Shown one piece after another: positions 19,969-26,955 of a DNA stretch of 64,000 nucleotides. The notes beneath the pieces were generated by a model. The model was given only the letters and a program-made list of their open reading frames with translations. It ran no database searches and had not been told where the DNA came from. The DNA is taken from positions 1-64,000 of the forward strand of contig NZ_AUJO01000007.1 in NCBI RefSeq assembly GCF_000424265.1, read 5' to 3'. This stretch comes from Butyrivibrio sp. WCD3002. GTDB lineage: Bacteria; Bacillota; Clostridia; Lachnospirales; Lachnospiraceae. Positions within the stretch are counted from its first letter, which is position 1; every line of letters begins with the position of its first letter. Made by a program: the position numbers and the translations under genes.

Positions 19969-21618
19969 ATGAAAAAGGGGAAAAGTCTAGTTATTTCTAT
20001 CACAGCAATGCTGTGTCTGTTTTTTGTGGTTTTTGGCATGAAAACCACTGCTCATGCAAAAACCGGTGATCTGTATGAAGGAAACAAATTCAATGATACT
20101 ATCAAAGAGTTTAATAACGAGAAAGTTGACTGGTTAACTGAAGATAAAGTCATTACAAAGATAGTATTTGCCAAAACTTCTGCTGTATCAACAAAAAACC
20201 TTGCGAGCAAAGTAGTAGGAGACGGCGTAACAGCATATTATAATGCAACCACAAAAACCTTATATATCTGCTCTGACGAGAAAATAAGATTCAACTTTTC
20301 TTGTTCTGATATGTTTTTTAATATGCAGGCACTAGAATCTATTGATTTCGGAAAAGACATCATAGATACGTCTAATATGGTAATTGCATATCAGATGTTC
20401 AGAGATTGTGTGAGCCTTAAAAAGCTTGACCTAAGAGAATTCAGGACACCAAAGCTCAAAGACATGAGTACGATGTTTCACTGTTGCATAAGCCTTGAAG
20501 AATTAAATCTCAGCAGCTTTGACACTTCAAAGGTTACCAATATGCACAGTACTTTCATGACGCTTTCCAGTATAAGGAGATTAGATCTTGGCAATTTTGA
20601 TACATCAAATGTAACATCGATGACTCAGCTGTTTACATATGACTCTAATCTGGAAAGCCTTGACCTTTCAGGATTTGATACATCCAATGTAGATAATATG
20701 TACAGGATGTTCTGTTTATGCAGCAGCTTGAAATCAATAAATTTTGGTGAAAAGTTTAATACCGCAAAAGTCAAAAATTTCAATGAAATGTTCAACGCAT
20801 GCATGGACTTGGAATACCTGAATCTCAGCACCTTTGATTTTTCATCGGTTGATTATAAGGATGCAAAAGGCTTCATAGTCGGTTGCAGCTCACTTGAGTG
20901 TATAGATGCTCCCCATGTATTACCTGCTGATTTTAACTATCGCTCAGAATACTTTTGGGGGTCGCTTTCGGATCTTGGAGAAGTTGCACTTGATAACAAT
21001 AAGGACGGCGTTCCCGATGACAATAGAAGGTTCAACTGTTTCCTTGCAGCCAATGAAAGTAACAGATATCTTTTTGTAAAGCAGTTAGGAAAGCCCAAAA
21101 AGGAAGAGAAAAATACTCCTGAAGAAGATGACAGCAATATGGGCGATGAAAAGCAGCTTCAGGTAAAAAATAAAACTTCGGCAAGCACAGGCAGTAAAAA
21201 CTCTGCCAAGCTGCCCATGAAAATAACCATCGACAAAATAACCTATAGGATAGGAGTAGATGGTAAGGCAGAAGTAATCAAGATCGGAGCTACGAAAAAA
21301 GCAAGGATCAATTTCATTCAAGTGGACGGAGTGGCTTATCCTGTTGTTAAAATTGCAAATAATGCCTGCAAGTCCAATAAAGTCATAAAGGAAGTTTCTC
21401 TTGGTAAATGCATAAAGCTTATCGGCAAAAATGCATTTTGGAAATGTAAAAACCTTAAGAAGGTTAACATCTATGCAAATAAGGACCTGAAGGTTCAGAA
21501 GAATGCATTCAAGAACCTGCCGAAAAAAGCAAGGATCAAGGTTAAGGGAGTTAAAGGCAAAACCAGAGATAAGATAAAAAAGGCAATTAAAAAGCAGACA
21601 AATGCAAATGTAATGTAA
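19969..21618 (+). CDS. BspA-like leucine-rich-repeat secreted surface protein
   Basis: A 549-residue exported protein. Signal peptide at about 1-30 (MKKGKSLVI start, hydrophobic core, TTAHA cleavage region). The middle (about 110-320) holds DUF285/BspA-type repeats of about 24 residues with the recurring pattern LDLSxFDTSxVTxMxxxF. A low-complexity charged linker follows (about 365-405). The C-terminus (about 410-549) has a second, LRR_5-like region with KIANNACKSNKVIKEVSL and a very basic tail (KVKGVKGKTRDKIKKAIKKQ). No LPXTG is seen, so surface retention may rely on the basic tail. Such proteins act in adhesion or host/particle contact. It has its own promoter and terminator. Confidence 0.88.
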   Translation: MKKGKSLVISITAMLCLFFVVFGMKTTAHAKTGDLYEGNKFNDTIKEFNNEKVDWLTEDKVITKIVFAKTSAVSTKNLASKVVGDGVTAYYNATTKTLYICSDEKIRFNFSCSDMFFNMQALESIDFGKDIIDTSNMVIAYQMFRDCVSLKKLDLREFRTPKLKDMSTMFHCCISLEELNLSSFDTSKVTNMHSTFMTLSSIRRLDLGNFDTSNVTSMTQLFTYDSNLESLDLSGFDTSNVDNMYRMFCLCSSLKSINFGEKFNTAKVKNFNEMFNACMDLEYLNLSTFDFSSVDYKDAKGFIVGCSSLECIDAPHVLPADFNYRSEYFWGSLSDLGEVALDNNKDGVPDDNRRFNCFLAANESNRYLFVKQLGKPKKEEKNTPEEDDSNMGDEKQLQVKNKTSASTGSKNSAKLPMKITIDKITYRIGVDGKAEVIKIGATKKARINFIQVDGVAYPVVKIANNACKSNKVIKEVSLGKCIKLIGKNAFWKCKNLKKVNIYANKDLKVQKNAFKNLPKKARIKVKGVKGKTRDKIKKAIKKQTNANVM

Positions 21619-21636
21619 ATAAATATACGGCAGCAC

Positions 21637-21668
21637 ATAGCCCTCGCAACTTTGCGGGGGCTATTGTT
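21637..21668 (+). terminator. Intrinsic terminator of the BspA-like gene
   Basis: Stem ATAGCCCTCGCA (21637-21648) with TGCGGGGGCTAT (21653-21664), one wobble pair, followed by TGTT. Confidence 0.82.
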
Positions 21669-21714
21669 ATCTTTGTATAAAAAATGCCCCATGATATTTG
21701 TAGAATAATGATAA

Positions 21715-21758
21715 TTGAAGAAATGTGGTATTTAACCTATAATGTGTGTACGTTCACG
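21715..21758 (+). promoter_or_regulatory. Promoter and LacI-type operator of the DUF4867 gene
   Basis: TTGAAG at 21715-21720, exactly 17 bp, TATAAT at 21738-21743. Two bases further lies TGTGTACGTTCACG (21745-21758), which fits TGTGWACGTWCACA at 13 of 14 positions and recurs at the isomerase promoter (23825-23838). A repressor bound here would block transcription initiation. Confidence 0.8.
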
Positions 21759-21852
21759 GAAAAGCGAAATGCGCTGTTTTCATGGTGCATTGGCTTTAAC
21801 ATCAGTAACAATCAACATTTCACAAATAAAAAAGTAAAGCGGGGTAGGAAAG

Positions 21853-22488
21853 ATGGTAATTAAAAGCGTTACAGACAAAGAATTCAAAGAATACGGCAGA
21901 GTAGTGGAAGGATACAGTGTAGCTGAGATCCTTAAGGCACTTGAGAACGACACACCCTGCCCGGATGACGTTGTTTACGTAGCAGAAGAGCCTAAGCTGA
22001 TGGCAACTGCTGATACTAAGGATCTTGGCACAAGCCTTTTTGGCGGCATGCCTTTCCAGTTCGGATACTGCAACGGTCACAACACAAAGATGAACTGCAT
22101 GGAGTATCACAGAGACAGCGAGTTTAACCTTGGTACAGAGGATTTCATCCTTCTTCTTGCAAAGCTCAGCGACATCGAAGACGGCAAGCTTGATTCTTCC
22201 AAGGTAGTAGCATTCAAGTGCCCTAAGGGCGTACTCGTTGAGGTTTATGCTTCAACTCTTCACTATGCTCCCTGCCATGCAGATGCTTCTAAGGGCTTCA
22301 AGGTACTTATCGCACTTCCTAAGGGAACAAACGTAGGAACCACACAGACAGCAGGCAAGAACCTTGATGACAGAACACTTTTCGCTACAAACAAGTGGCT
22401 TCTTGCACACAAGGACGCATCAGAGATCGCAGACGGCGCATACGAAGGCATCACAGGCGAGAACATTGATATTGCAGGTCTTATCTGA
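21853..22488 (+). CDS. DUF4867 family cupin-like protein
   Basis: A 211-residue cytosolic protein of the DUF4867 family as I recognise it, resembling cupin-fold enzymes. Candidate metal ligands are His76, His86 and Glu90 in a GHNTKMNCMEYHRDSEFN stretch and His137 in STLHYAPCH, the His-x-His/Glu/His spread of a cupin metal site. The biochemical reaction is not known to me; isomerase, epimerase or lyase action on a sugar or sugar acid is plausible. It is under a LacI-type operator shared with the FucI-like isomerase gene, and lacI follows it after 63 bp, so the three belong to one pathway. The binding site is AGGAAAG before the ATG. Confidence 0.75.
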   Translation: MVIKSVTDKEFKEYGRVVEGYSVAEILKALENDTPCPDDVVYVAEEPKLMATADTKDLGTSLFGGMPFQFGYCNGHNTKMNCMEYHRDSEFNLGTEDFILLLAKLSDIEDGKLDSSKVVAFKCPKGVLVEVYASTLHYAPCHADASKGFKVLIALPKGTNVGTTQTAGKNLDDRTLFATNKWLLAHKDASEIADGAYEGITGENIDIAGLI

Positions 22489-22503
22489 TCACTGAAAAAA
22501 TAA

Positions 22504-22546
22504 AAGCTTCCCGGGTGGGAGGTGTCACGAAGTGACAGATGAGAGG
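22504..22546 (+). repeat. Hairpin repeat element copy 5, upstream of lacI
   Basis: The head is decayed (AGCTTCCCGGGTGGGAGG). The second hairpin GTCAC-GAA-GTGAC (22524-22536) is intact, and the tail AGATGAGAGG runs into the lacI start. AGAGG at 22542-22546 is the ribosome binding site for the ATG at 22552. Confidence 0.82.
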
Positions 22547-22551
22547 TAATG

Positions 22552-23580
22552 ATGGCAACTATAACAGAAATTGCTGAACTTGCCGGTGTATCAATAGGTA
22601 CTGTTGACAGGGTTTTGCACAACAGAGGCTACGTGAAGGCTGAGACCAGAGAGCGTGTCGAGAAAGCCTGTGAAGAATTGCAATATGAACCCAACAGGGT
22701 GGCACAGGGTCTGGCGGTCAGGAAAAAGAAGCTTAAGTTTCTTTTCATGATTCCCAAGACCCAGTACAGCCCATTTTTTATACCGGTCAGAGAAAGCGCA
22801 GAGAAAAAAGCTAAATCTCTTGAGGCATACGCTGCAACCACGGATATCATCGAATATCCCGACAGCACAGCTGAGGAAGCAGAGCTTATAAAGACTCTGA
22901 AAAAGAGTATAGGCGAATATGACGGAGTATGCATTACAGGAACGGTTTCGCCAATAAACGATCTTATCATCGCAGAGCAGAAAAAGCGTAATATTCCGCT
23001 TGTTTTCTACAACAGCAGACTGGACGGCGTTGAGCATCTTGCTTATGTGGGATGCGACTATATAGCTTCCGGAAGACTGGCAGCAGGACTTACTGCCATG
23101 GCTGGAGGCGATGATGCGAAGATCTGCTTTTTCACAGAGTATGACAGCATAAAAGAGAGTGCTACAGAGCGTATCAGAGGCTTCTCAAACGAGATGAGCT
23201 CCAGATATCCTGACATGGAGCTTCTTGGAAGATGGAGCATATCCCTGGACAGAGAAGAGAATAAGCGCTCGGTAAAAGAGATGTTTGTTAAGTATCCTGA
23301 GACCAATGTGGTCTATGTCATAAATCCCAGAGATTATGACATCTGCAGACTCATAGCCGCAGAGGATACAGATCATAAGATAAGGATAATCACCAATGAC
23401 CTTGTAGCGGTGCAGTATGAAATGTTCCATAAGGGACTTATAACCGCGACAATCTGCCAGGAACCGGAGAAACAGGGAAAGCTTTCCCTTGAGATACTCT
23501 TTAATTATCTGGCGTACGGCACAGTGCCCAAGAAGGTGAATTATACTGAGCTCAGCATACATATAGAACAGAATTTATAG
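22552..23580 (+). CDS. LacI-family transcriptional regulator of the isomerase locus
   Basis: DNA-binding repressor of 342 residues: N-terminal LacI helix-turn-helix (about 2-48, ITEIAELAGVSIGTVDRVLHN), hinge, and a periplasmic-binding-protein-like effector domain (about 60-340). It probably binds TGTGWACGTWCACA sites at 21745-21758 and 23825-23838, placed at the DUF4867 and isomerase promoters on either side of it; the inducer is likely the sugar handled by the isomerase. Two ATGs occur in frame (22549 and 22552); the second fits the repeat-derived AGAGG spacing better and gives the usual MATI start. It is probably co-transcribed with the DUF4867 gene, giving autoregulation. Confidence 0.9.
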   Translation: MATITEIAELAGVSIGTVDRVLHNRGYVKAETRERVEKACEELQYEPNRVAQGLAVRKKKLKFLFMIPKTQYSPFFIPVRESAEKKAKSLEAYAATTDIIEYPDSTAEEAELIKTLKKSIGEYDGVCITGTVSPINDLIIAEQKKRNIPLVFYNSRLDGVEHLAYVGCDYIASGRLAAGLTAMAGGDDAKICFFTEYDSIKESATERIRGFSNEMSSRYPDMELLGRWSISLDREENKRSVKEMFVKYPETNVVYVINPRDYDICRLIAAEDTDHKIRIITNDLVAVQYEMFHKGLITATICQEPEKQGKLSLEILFNYLAYGTVPKKVNYTELSIHIEQNL

Positions 23581-23581
23581 A

Positions 23582-23739
23582 ACCTCATCCGGGGCTTCGC
23601 ACCACCTTCCCCTAAAAGGGGAAGGCATAAAGCCTTTTTCTATTTTGGGAAAGGCATAAAGGCTTCTTCCCTGTATGGAAAGTCATAAAGCCTTCTCCCC
23701 TTTGGGGAGAAGGTGTCAGCGAAGCTGACGGATGAGGGG
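23582..23739. repeat. Hairpin repeat cluster: copy 6 (minus), head array, copy 7 (plus)
   Basis: Copy 6 (23582-23627) is inverted: tail complement CCTCATCC, imperfect second hairpin with a GCGAAGC core, head CCTTCCCC/GGGGAAGG. Then CATAAAG-CCTT units start at 23626, 23654 and 23684 (28-30 bp period), resembling heads only. Copy 7 (23689-23739) is direct: head CCTTCTCCCC/GGGGAGAAGG, second hairpin GTCAGC-GAA-GCTGAC (23715-23729), tail GGATGAGGGG. The two full copies have their tails outward, the opposite of the DUF559 cassette. The pair may also terminate lacI transcription. Confidence 0.87.
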
Positions 23740-23785
23740 ACATAGTTACCATATTTTGTCTCTTAAATATGTGAAATATGTCGTG

Positions 23786-23882
23786 TTGACAAAGCAGGCT
23801 CCAAAACTTATGATTTAGTAGATGTGTGAACGTACACACATTTTTTGAAAAAGTTACTTTTTCGCAGTTTTTATAAAACTGC
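23786..23882 (+). promoter_or_regulatory. Promoter, LacI-type operator and leader hairpins of the isomerase gene
   Basis: TTGACA at 23786-23791, exactly 17 bp, TATGAT at 23809-23814. The operator TGTGAACGTACACA at 23825-23838 fits the palindrome TGTGWACGTWCACA fully and starts just after the expected transcription start. Two perfect small hairpins follow back to back in the leader: GAAAAAG/CTTTTTC (23847-23863) and GCAGTTTT/AAAACTGC (23864-23882). They might stabilise the transcript. Confidence 0.83.
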
Positions 23883-23924
23883 AGAGCAATAAAACAATTC
23901 AAAAAAGGGTAGGAGGATAAAAGA

Positions 23925-25403
23925 ATGAATAACATGCCCCAGGCTAAAATTGGTATCGTTGCAGTCAGCCGTGACTGTTTCCCGGCATCACTTGCAATCA
24001 ATCGTAGAAAGGCACTTGTAGAGAGCTACACAAAGCTCTATAACAAGGATGATATTTATGAGTGCCCTGTTTGTATCATCGAGAGCGAGACTCAGACACT
24101 TGAGGCTATTGAGGATGTAAAGAAGGCTGGATGTAACGCACTTTGCGTATATCTTGGTAACTTCGGTCCTGAGATTTCAGAGACACTTCTCGCTGAGAAG
24201 TTTGGTGGTCCTGTAATGTTCTGCGCAGCTGCAGAGGAGTCACAGAATGACCTTATCGATGGTAGAGGAGATGCTTACTGCGGAATGCTTAACGCAAGCT
24301 ACAACCTTCACCTTCGTAACGTAAAGGCATATATTCCTGAGTATCCTGTAGGAACAGCTGATGAGTGCGCTAAGATGATCAACGAGTTCGTTCCGATCGC
24401 AAGAGCACTTTATGGTCTTTCAGAGCTCAAGGTTATCAGCTTCGGTCCTCGTCCGATGAACTTCCTTGCTTGTAACGCTCCTATTCAGCAGATCTACAAC
24501 ATGGGTGCTGAAATTGAAGAGAACTCAGAGCTTGATCTTTTCGAGAGCTTCAACAAGCATGCCGGTGACGCTAGAATCGCTGACGTTGTTGCAGACATGG
24601 AGAAGGATCTTGGCGCAGGCAACAAGAAGCCTGAAATCCTTTCTAAGCTTGCTCAGTATGAGCTTACACTTCTTGACTGGATCGAGGAGCACAGAGGCGG
24701 TAAGAAGTATGTATGTATCGCTGGTAAGTGCTGGCCTGCATTCCAGACACAGTTTGGTTTCGTTCCCTGCTATGTAAACAGCCGTCTTACAGGCCGTGGA
24801 ATTCCGGTATCATGTGAGGTTGATATCTATGGTGCAATCTCAGAGTTCATCGGAACATGCATCTCCGGCGACGCTGTTACACTTCTTGATATCAACAACT
24901 CTGTACCTGCTGATATGTACGAAGAGTCCATCAAGGGCAAGTTCGACTACAAGCACACAGATACATTCATGGGCTTCCACTGCGGAAACACATGCACAAG
25001 CAAGCTTTCAAGCTGCGAGATGAAGTTCCAGAGAATCATGGCTAGAAACCTTCCTGAGGAAGTTACACAGGGAACACTTGAAGGCGACATCATGCCTGGT
25101 GATATCACATTCTACAGACTGCAGAGCACATCTGATAACCACCTTAAGGCATACGTTGCACAGGGTGAGGTTCTTAACGTACCTACAAGATCATTCGGTG
25201 GTATCGGTGTATTCGCTATTCCTGAGATGGGAAGATTCTACAGACACATCCTTATCCAGCACAACTTCCCTCATCACGGAGCAGTTGCTTTCGGTCACTT
25301 CGGAAAGGCACTCTTCGAGGTATTCAAGTATGTTGGAGCAGAAGTAATCGGCTACAACCAGCCTGCATCACTTCCTTATCCTACAGAGAATCCTTTCGCT
25401 TAA
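23925..25403 (+). CDS. L-fucose/L-arabinose isomerase family protein
   Basis: A 492-residue cytosolic enzyme of the FucI/AraA superfamily, which interconverts aldose and ketose sugars with a divalent metal. The N-terminal Rossmann-like half (about 1-170) is followed by the isomerase C-terminal half with CEVDIYGAISEF (about 303-314) and the GFHCGNTC and HHGAVAFGHFGKALFEV segments carrying possible metal or substrate ligands. It is shorter than classical FucI (about 590). AGGAGG before the ATG and very optimised codon use suggest high expression. The true substrate is open: no kinase, aldolase or transporter of the fucose or arabinose pathways lies here. Shared operators tie it to the DUF4867 protein and the LacI regulator. 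Confidence 0.85.
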   Translation: MNNMPQAKIGIVAVSRDCFPASLAINRRKALVESYTKLYNKDDIYECPVCIIESETQTLEAIEDVKKAGCNALCVYLGNFGPEISETLLAEKFGGPVMFCAAAEESQNDLIDGRGDAYCGMLNASYNLHLRNVKAYIPEYPVGTADECAKMINEFVPIARALYGLSELKVISFGPRPMNFLACNAPIQQIYNMGAEIEENSELDLFESFNKHAGDARIADVVADMEKDLGAGNKKPEILSKLAQYELTLLDWIEEHRGGKKYVCIAGKCWPAFQTQFGFVPCYVNSRLTGRGIPVSCEVDIYGAISEFIGTCISGDAVTLLDINNSVPADMYEESIKGKFDYKHTDTFMGFHCGNTCTSKLSSCEMKFQRIMARNLPEEVTQGTLEGDIMPGDITFYRLQSTSDNHLKAYVAQGEVLNVPTRSFGGIGVFAIPEMGRFYRHILIQHNFPHHGAVAFGHFGKALFEVFKYVGAEVIGYNQPASLPYPTENPFA

Positions 25404-25443
25404 TTGCAGGGTAAGAATAATCTTTCTATAAAGCTTAATGAAG

Positions 25444-25483
25444 CACCTCTCGAAACGGTATATCCTTTCGGGAGGTGTTTTTT
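25444..25483 (+). terminator. Intrinsic terminator of the isomerase gene
   Basis: Stem CACCTCTCGAAA (25444-25455) with TTTCGGGAGGTG (25466-25477), one wobble pair, then TTTTTT. Confidence 0.93.
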
Positions 25484-25503
25484 CTTATGTATAACTTTAT
25501 AAG

Positions 25504-25513
25504 TTGTATACAA
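25504..25513. promoter_or_regulatory. Palindrome TTGTATACAA (possible GntR-type operator)
   Basis: A perfect 10-bp palindrome in the 480-bp gap between the isomerase and dehydrogenase genes, of the NTGTATACAN form often bound by GntR-family regulators. TAGAAT follows at 25531-25536, a possible -10. No GntR gene is in the window. Confidence 0.3.
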
Positions 25514-25630
25514 TATAGTTTGCGTTGTGGTAGAATCGAAGGAACATGAAACAGCGGTAGTGTCAAATGATTTATGGAAGGTCGGTCAATCATTAGCTGC
25601 TTTTTAGTTTTTTACAGTTGCTGTTTTGAA

Positions 25631-25860
25631 TTACGTGGGTATCGTGAAAAACAATATTTATCCACGTAAGAAAATCAGGAAATGGTGAAGTGGATTACGG
25701 GGATGAATGGGAAAATGTGATTTATCCACGTAAGATTGGCGGAAAAACGGCTCAGGATTACGGGGGTGCTTAGAGAAATGAGATTCATCCACGTAAGAAT
25801 GGCGGAAAAATGGCTAAAAATTACGGGGATGAAAAAAGAAAAACAATATTCTCCCCGTAA
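25631..25860. repeat. Array of four related hairpins, 63-64 bp period
   Basis: Hairpins lie at 25631-25669, 25695-25733, 25758-25796 and 25821-25860. Each starts TTACGKGGRT and ends ATCCACGTAA (the last ends CTCCCCGTAA, matching its own TTACGGGG arm). Stems are 8-11 bp and loops about 15-20 nt of A-rich sequence. The linkers between units 2-3 and 3-4 are also alike (GGCGGAAAAAYGGCT). The array fills most of the gap before the dehydrogenase gene and ends 24 bases before its ATG. It may be a transcribed leader, a protein-binding array or a decayed dispersed repeat. Confidence 0.88.
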
Positions 25861-25883
25861 TAAAACAGTGAGAGGAGCAGATT

Positions 25884-26855
25884 ATGAAAATAGTAGCGGC
25901 AGAAATAGACAGCGTCGGAAATGACATTGATTACAGCGAACTGGAAGGCCTTGGGGATGTGACCTTTTATAAGGATAAGATAACACCGGAGAATGCGGCG
26001 GAGCGCCTTACTGGGATAGAAATCCTTTGCATCAATAAGTCTAAGATAACCCCTGAGATATTAGATAAAGCGCCGGACTTAAAGCTTATATGCGAGTTTG
26101 CTACAGGCTTTGACAATGTGGATATAAAGGCTTGTTCAGAAAGAGGAATAAAGGTTGCTAACGTTGCAGGCTACTCTACAATGTCAGTTGCACAGCATAC
26201 CTTTGCGCTCCTTTTATATATCATGGAATCCTTGAAAGAATATGATGAGTTTGTAAAAAGCGGAGAGTTTGCAGCTCAGGAACATTTCTGCAAACTGGAT
26301 GTTCCTTTTCATGAAATCGATGGTCTCACCTGGGGCATCATCGGTATGGGTAACATCGGAAGTAAGGTGGCCCAGATAGCTACTGCATTTGGAGCAAAGG
26401 TAATTTTCTATTCCGCATCCGGAAGATGTGAGCACACAGAGAAAGACGCTCAGTATGAGATGGTCAGCTTTGATGAACTGCTTAAGAGAAGCGATATACT
26501 TTCTCTTCACTGTCCTCTTACAGACAATACCAGAAATATCATCGACAAGGCTGCCCTTCAAAAAATGAAAAAGTCAGCCATTCTCATAAATGTTGCTAGA
26601 GGCCCGGTCGTTAATGAAGAGGATCTTACTGAAGCGCTTCTTACAGGCGAAATCGCTGCTGCAGGTCTTGATGTTCTTACCGTGGAACCCATGAGAAAAG
26701 ACAGTTCTTTCCTTCAGATTCAGGACAGCAAAAAGCTTTTCATTACTCCTCACATGGCATGGGCCAGCGTAGAAGCCAGAAGCAGATGCGTCAATGAAGT
26801 TGCAAAAAATATTGTGGCTTTTAGAAACGGCGAAGAGAGAAATATTGTTAATTAA
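25884..26855 (+). CDS. D-isomer specific 2-hydroxyacid dehydrogenase, NAD-binding
   Basis: A 323-residue oxidoreductase that reduces 2-keto acids (such as hydroxypyruvate, glyoxylate or pyruvate) to D-2-hydroxyacids with NADH. The Rossmann motif GMGNIGSKVA begins near residue 154. The catalytic set is Arg239 (NVARGP), Glu268 (TVEPM) and His290 (TPHMAW), all present. GAGAGGAG precedes the ATG. The sequence is closer in feel to glycerate/hydroxypyruvate reductases than to fermentative D-lactate dehydrogenase, but the substrate cannot be settled by eye. The long leader with the hairpin array suggests special regulation. It converges with the nuclease gene on a shared terminator. Confidence 0.9.
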   Translation: MKIVAAEIDSVGNDIDYSELEGLGDVTFYKDKITPENAAERLTGIEILCINKSKITPEILDKAPDLKLICEFATGFDNVDIKACSERGIKVANVAGYSTMSVAQHTFALLLYIMESLKEYDEFVKSGEFAAQEHFCKLDVPFHEIDGLTWGIIGMGNIGSKVAQIATAFGAKVIFYSASGRCEHTEKDAQYEMVSFDELLKRSDILSLHCPLTDNTRNIIDKAALQKMKKSAILINVARGPVVNEEDLTEALLTGEIAAAGLDVLTVEPMRKDSSFLQIQDSKKLFITPHMAWASVEARSRCVNEVAKNIVAFRNGEERNIVN

Positions 26856-26890
26856 AATCTTTTGCTTACAGTAAACAAGTATAAAAAAAT

Positions 26891-26933
26891 CTCCTGTAGA
26901 GGTCATTTAATATGACATTCTACAGGAGTTTTT
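26891..26933. terminator. Bidirectional terminator between the dehydrogenase and nuclease genes
   Basis: Stem CTCCTGTAGA (26891-26900) with TCTACAGGAG (26919-26928) and inner GTCAT/ATGAC. A-run on the left, T-run on the right, so it works for both convergent genes. Confidence 0.9.
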
Positions 26934-26955
26934 CAATGCAAATTTTTATTTAGGG

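Noticed and set aside
21085..21636. Minus-strand frame of 183 codons opposite the BspA-like gene
   Set aside because: Shadow of the Lys-rich plus-strand coding sequence; Phe/Leu/Cys-rich nonsense composition and no ribosome binding site.
25631..25860. CRISPR array
   Set aside because: Only four units, the repeats are paired hairpin arms with related linkers instead of unique spacers, and no cas genes are present.
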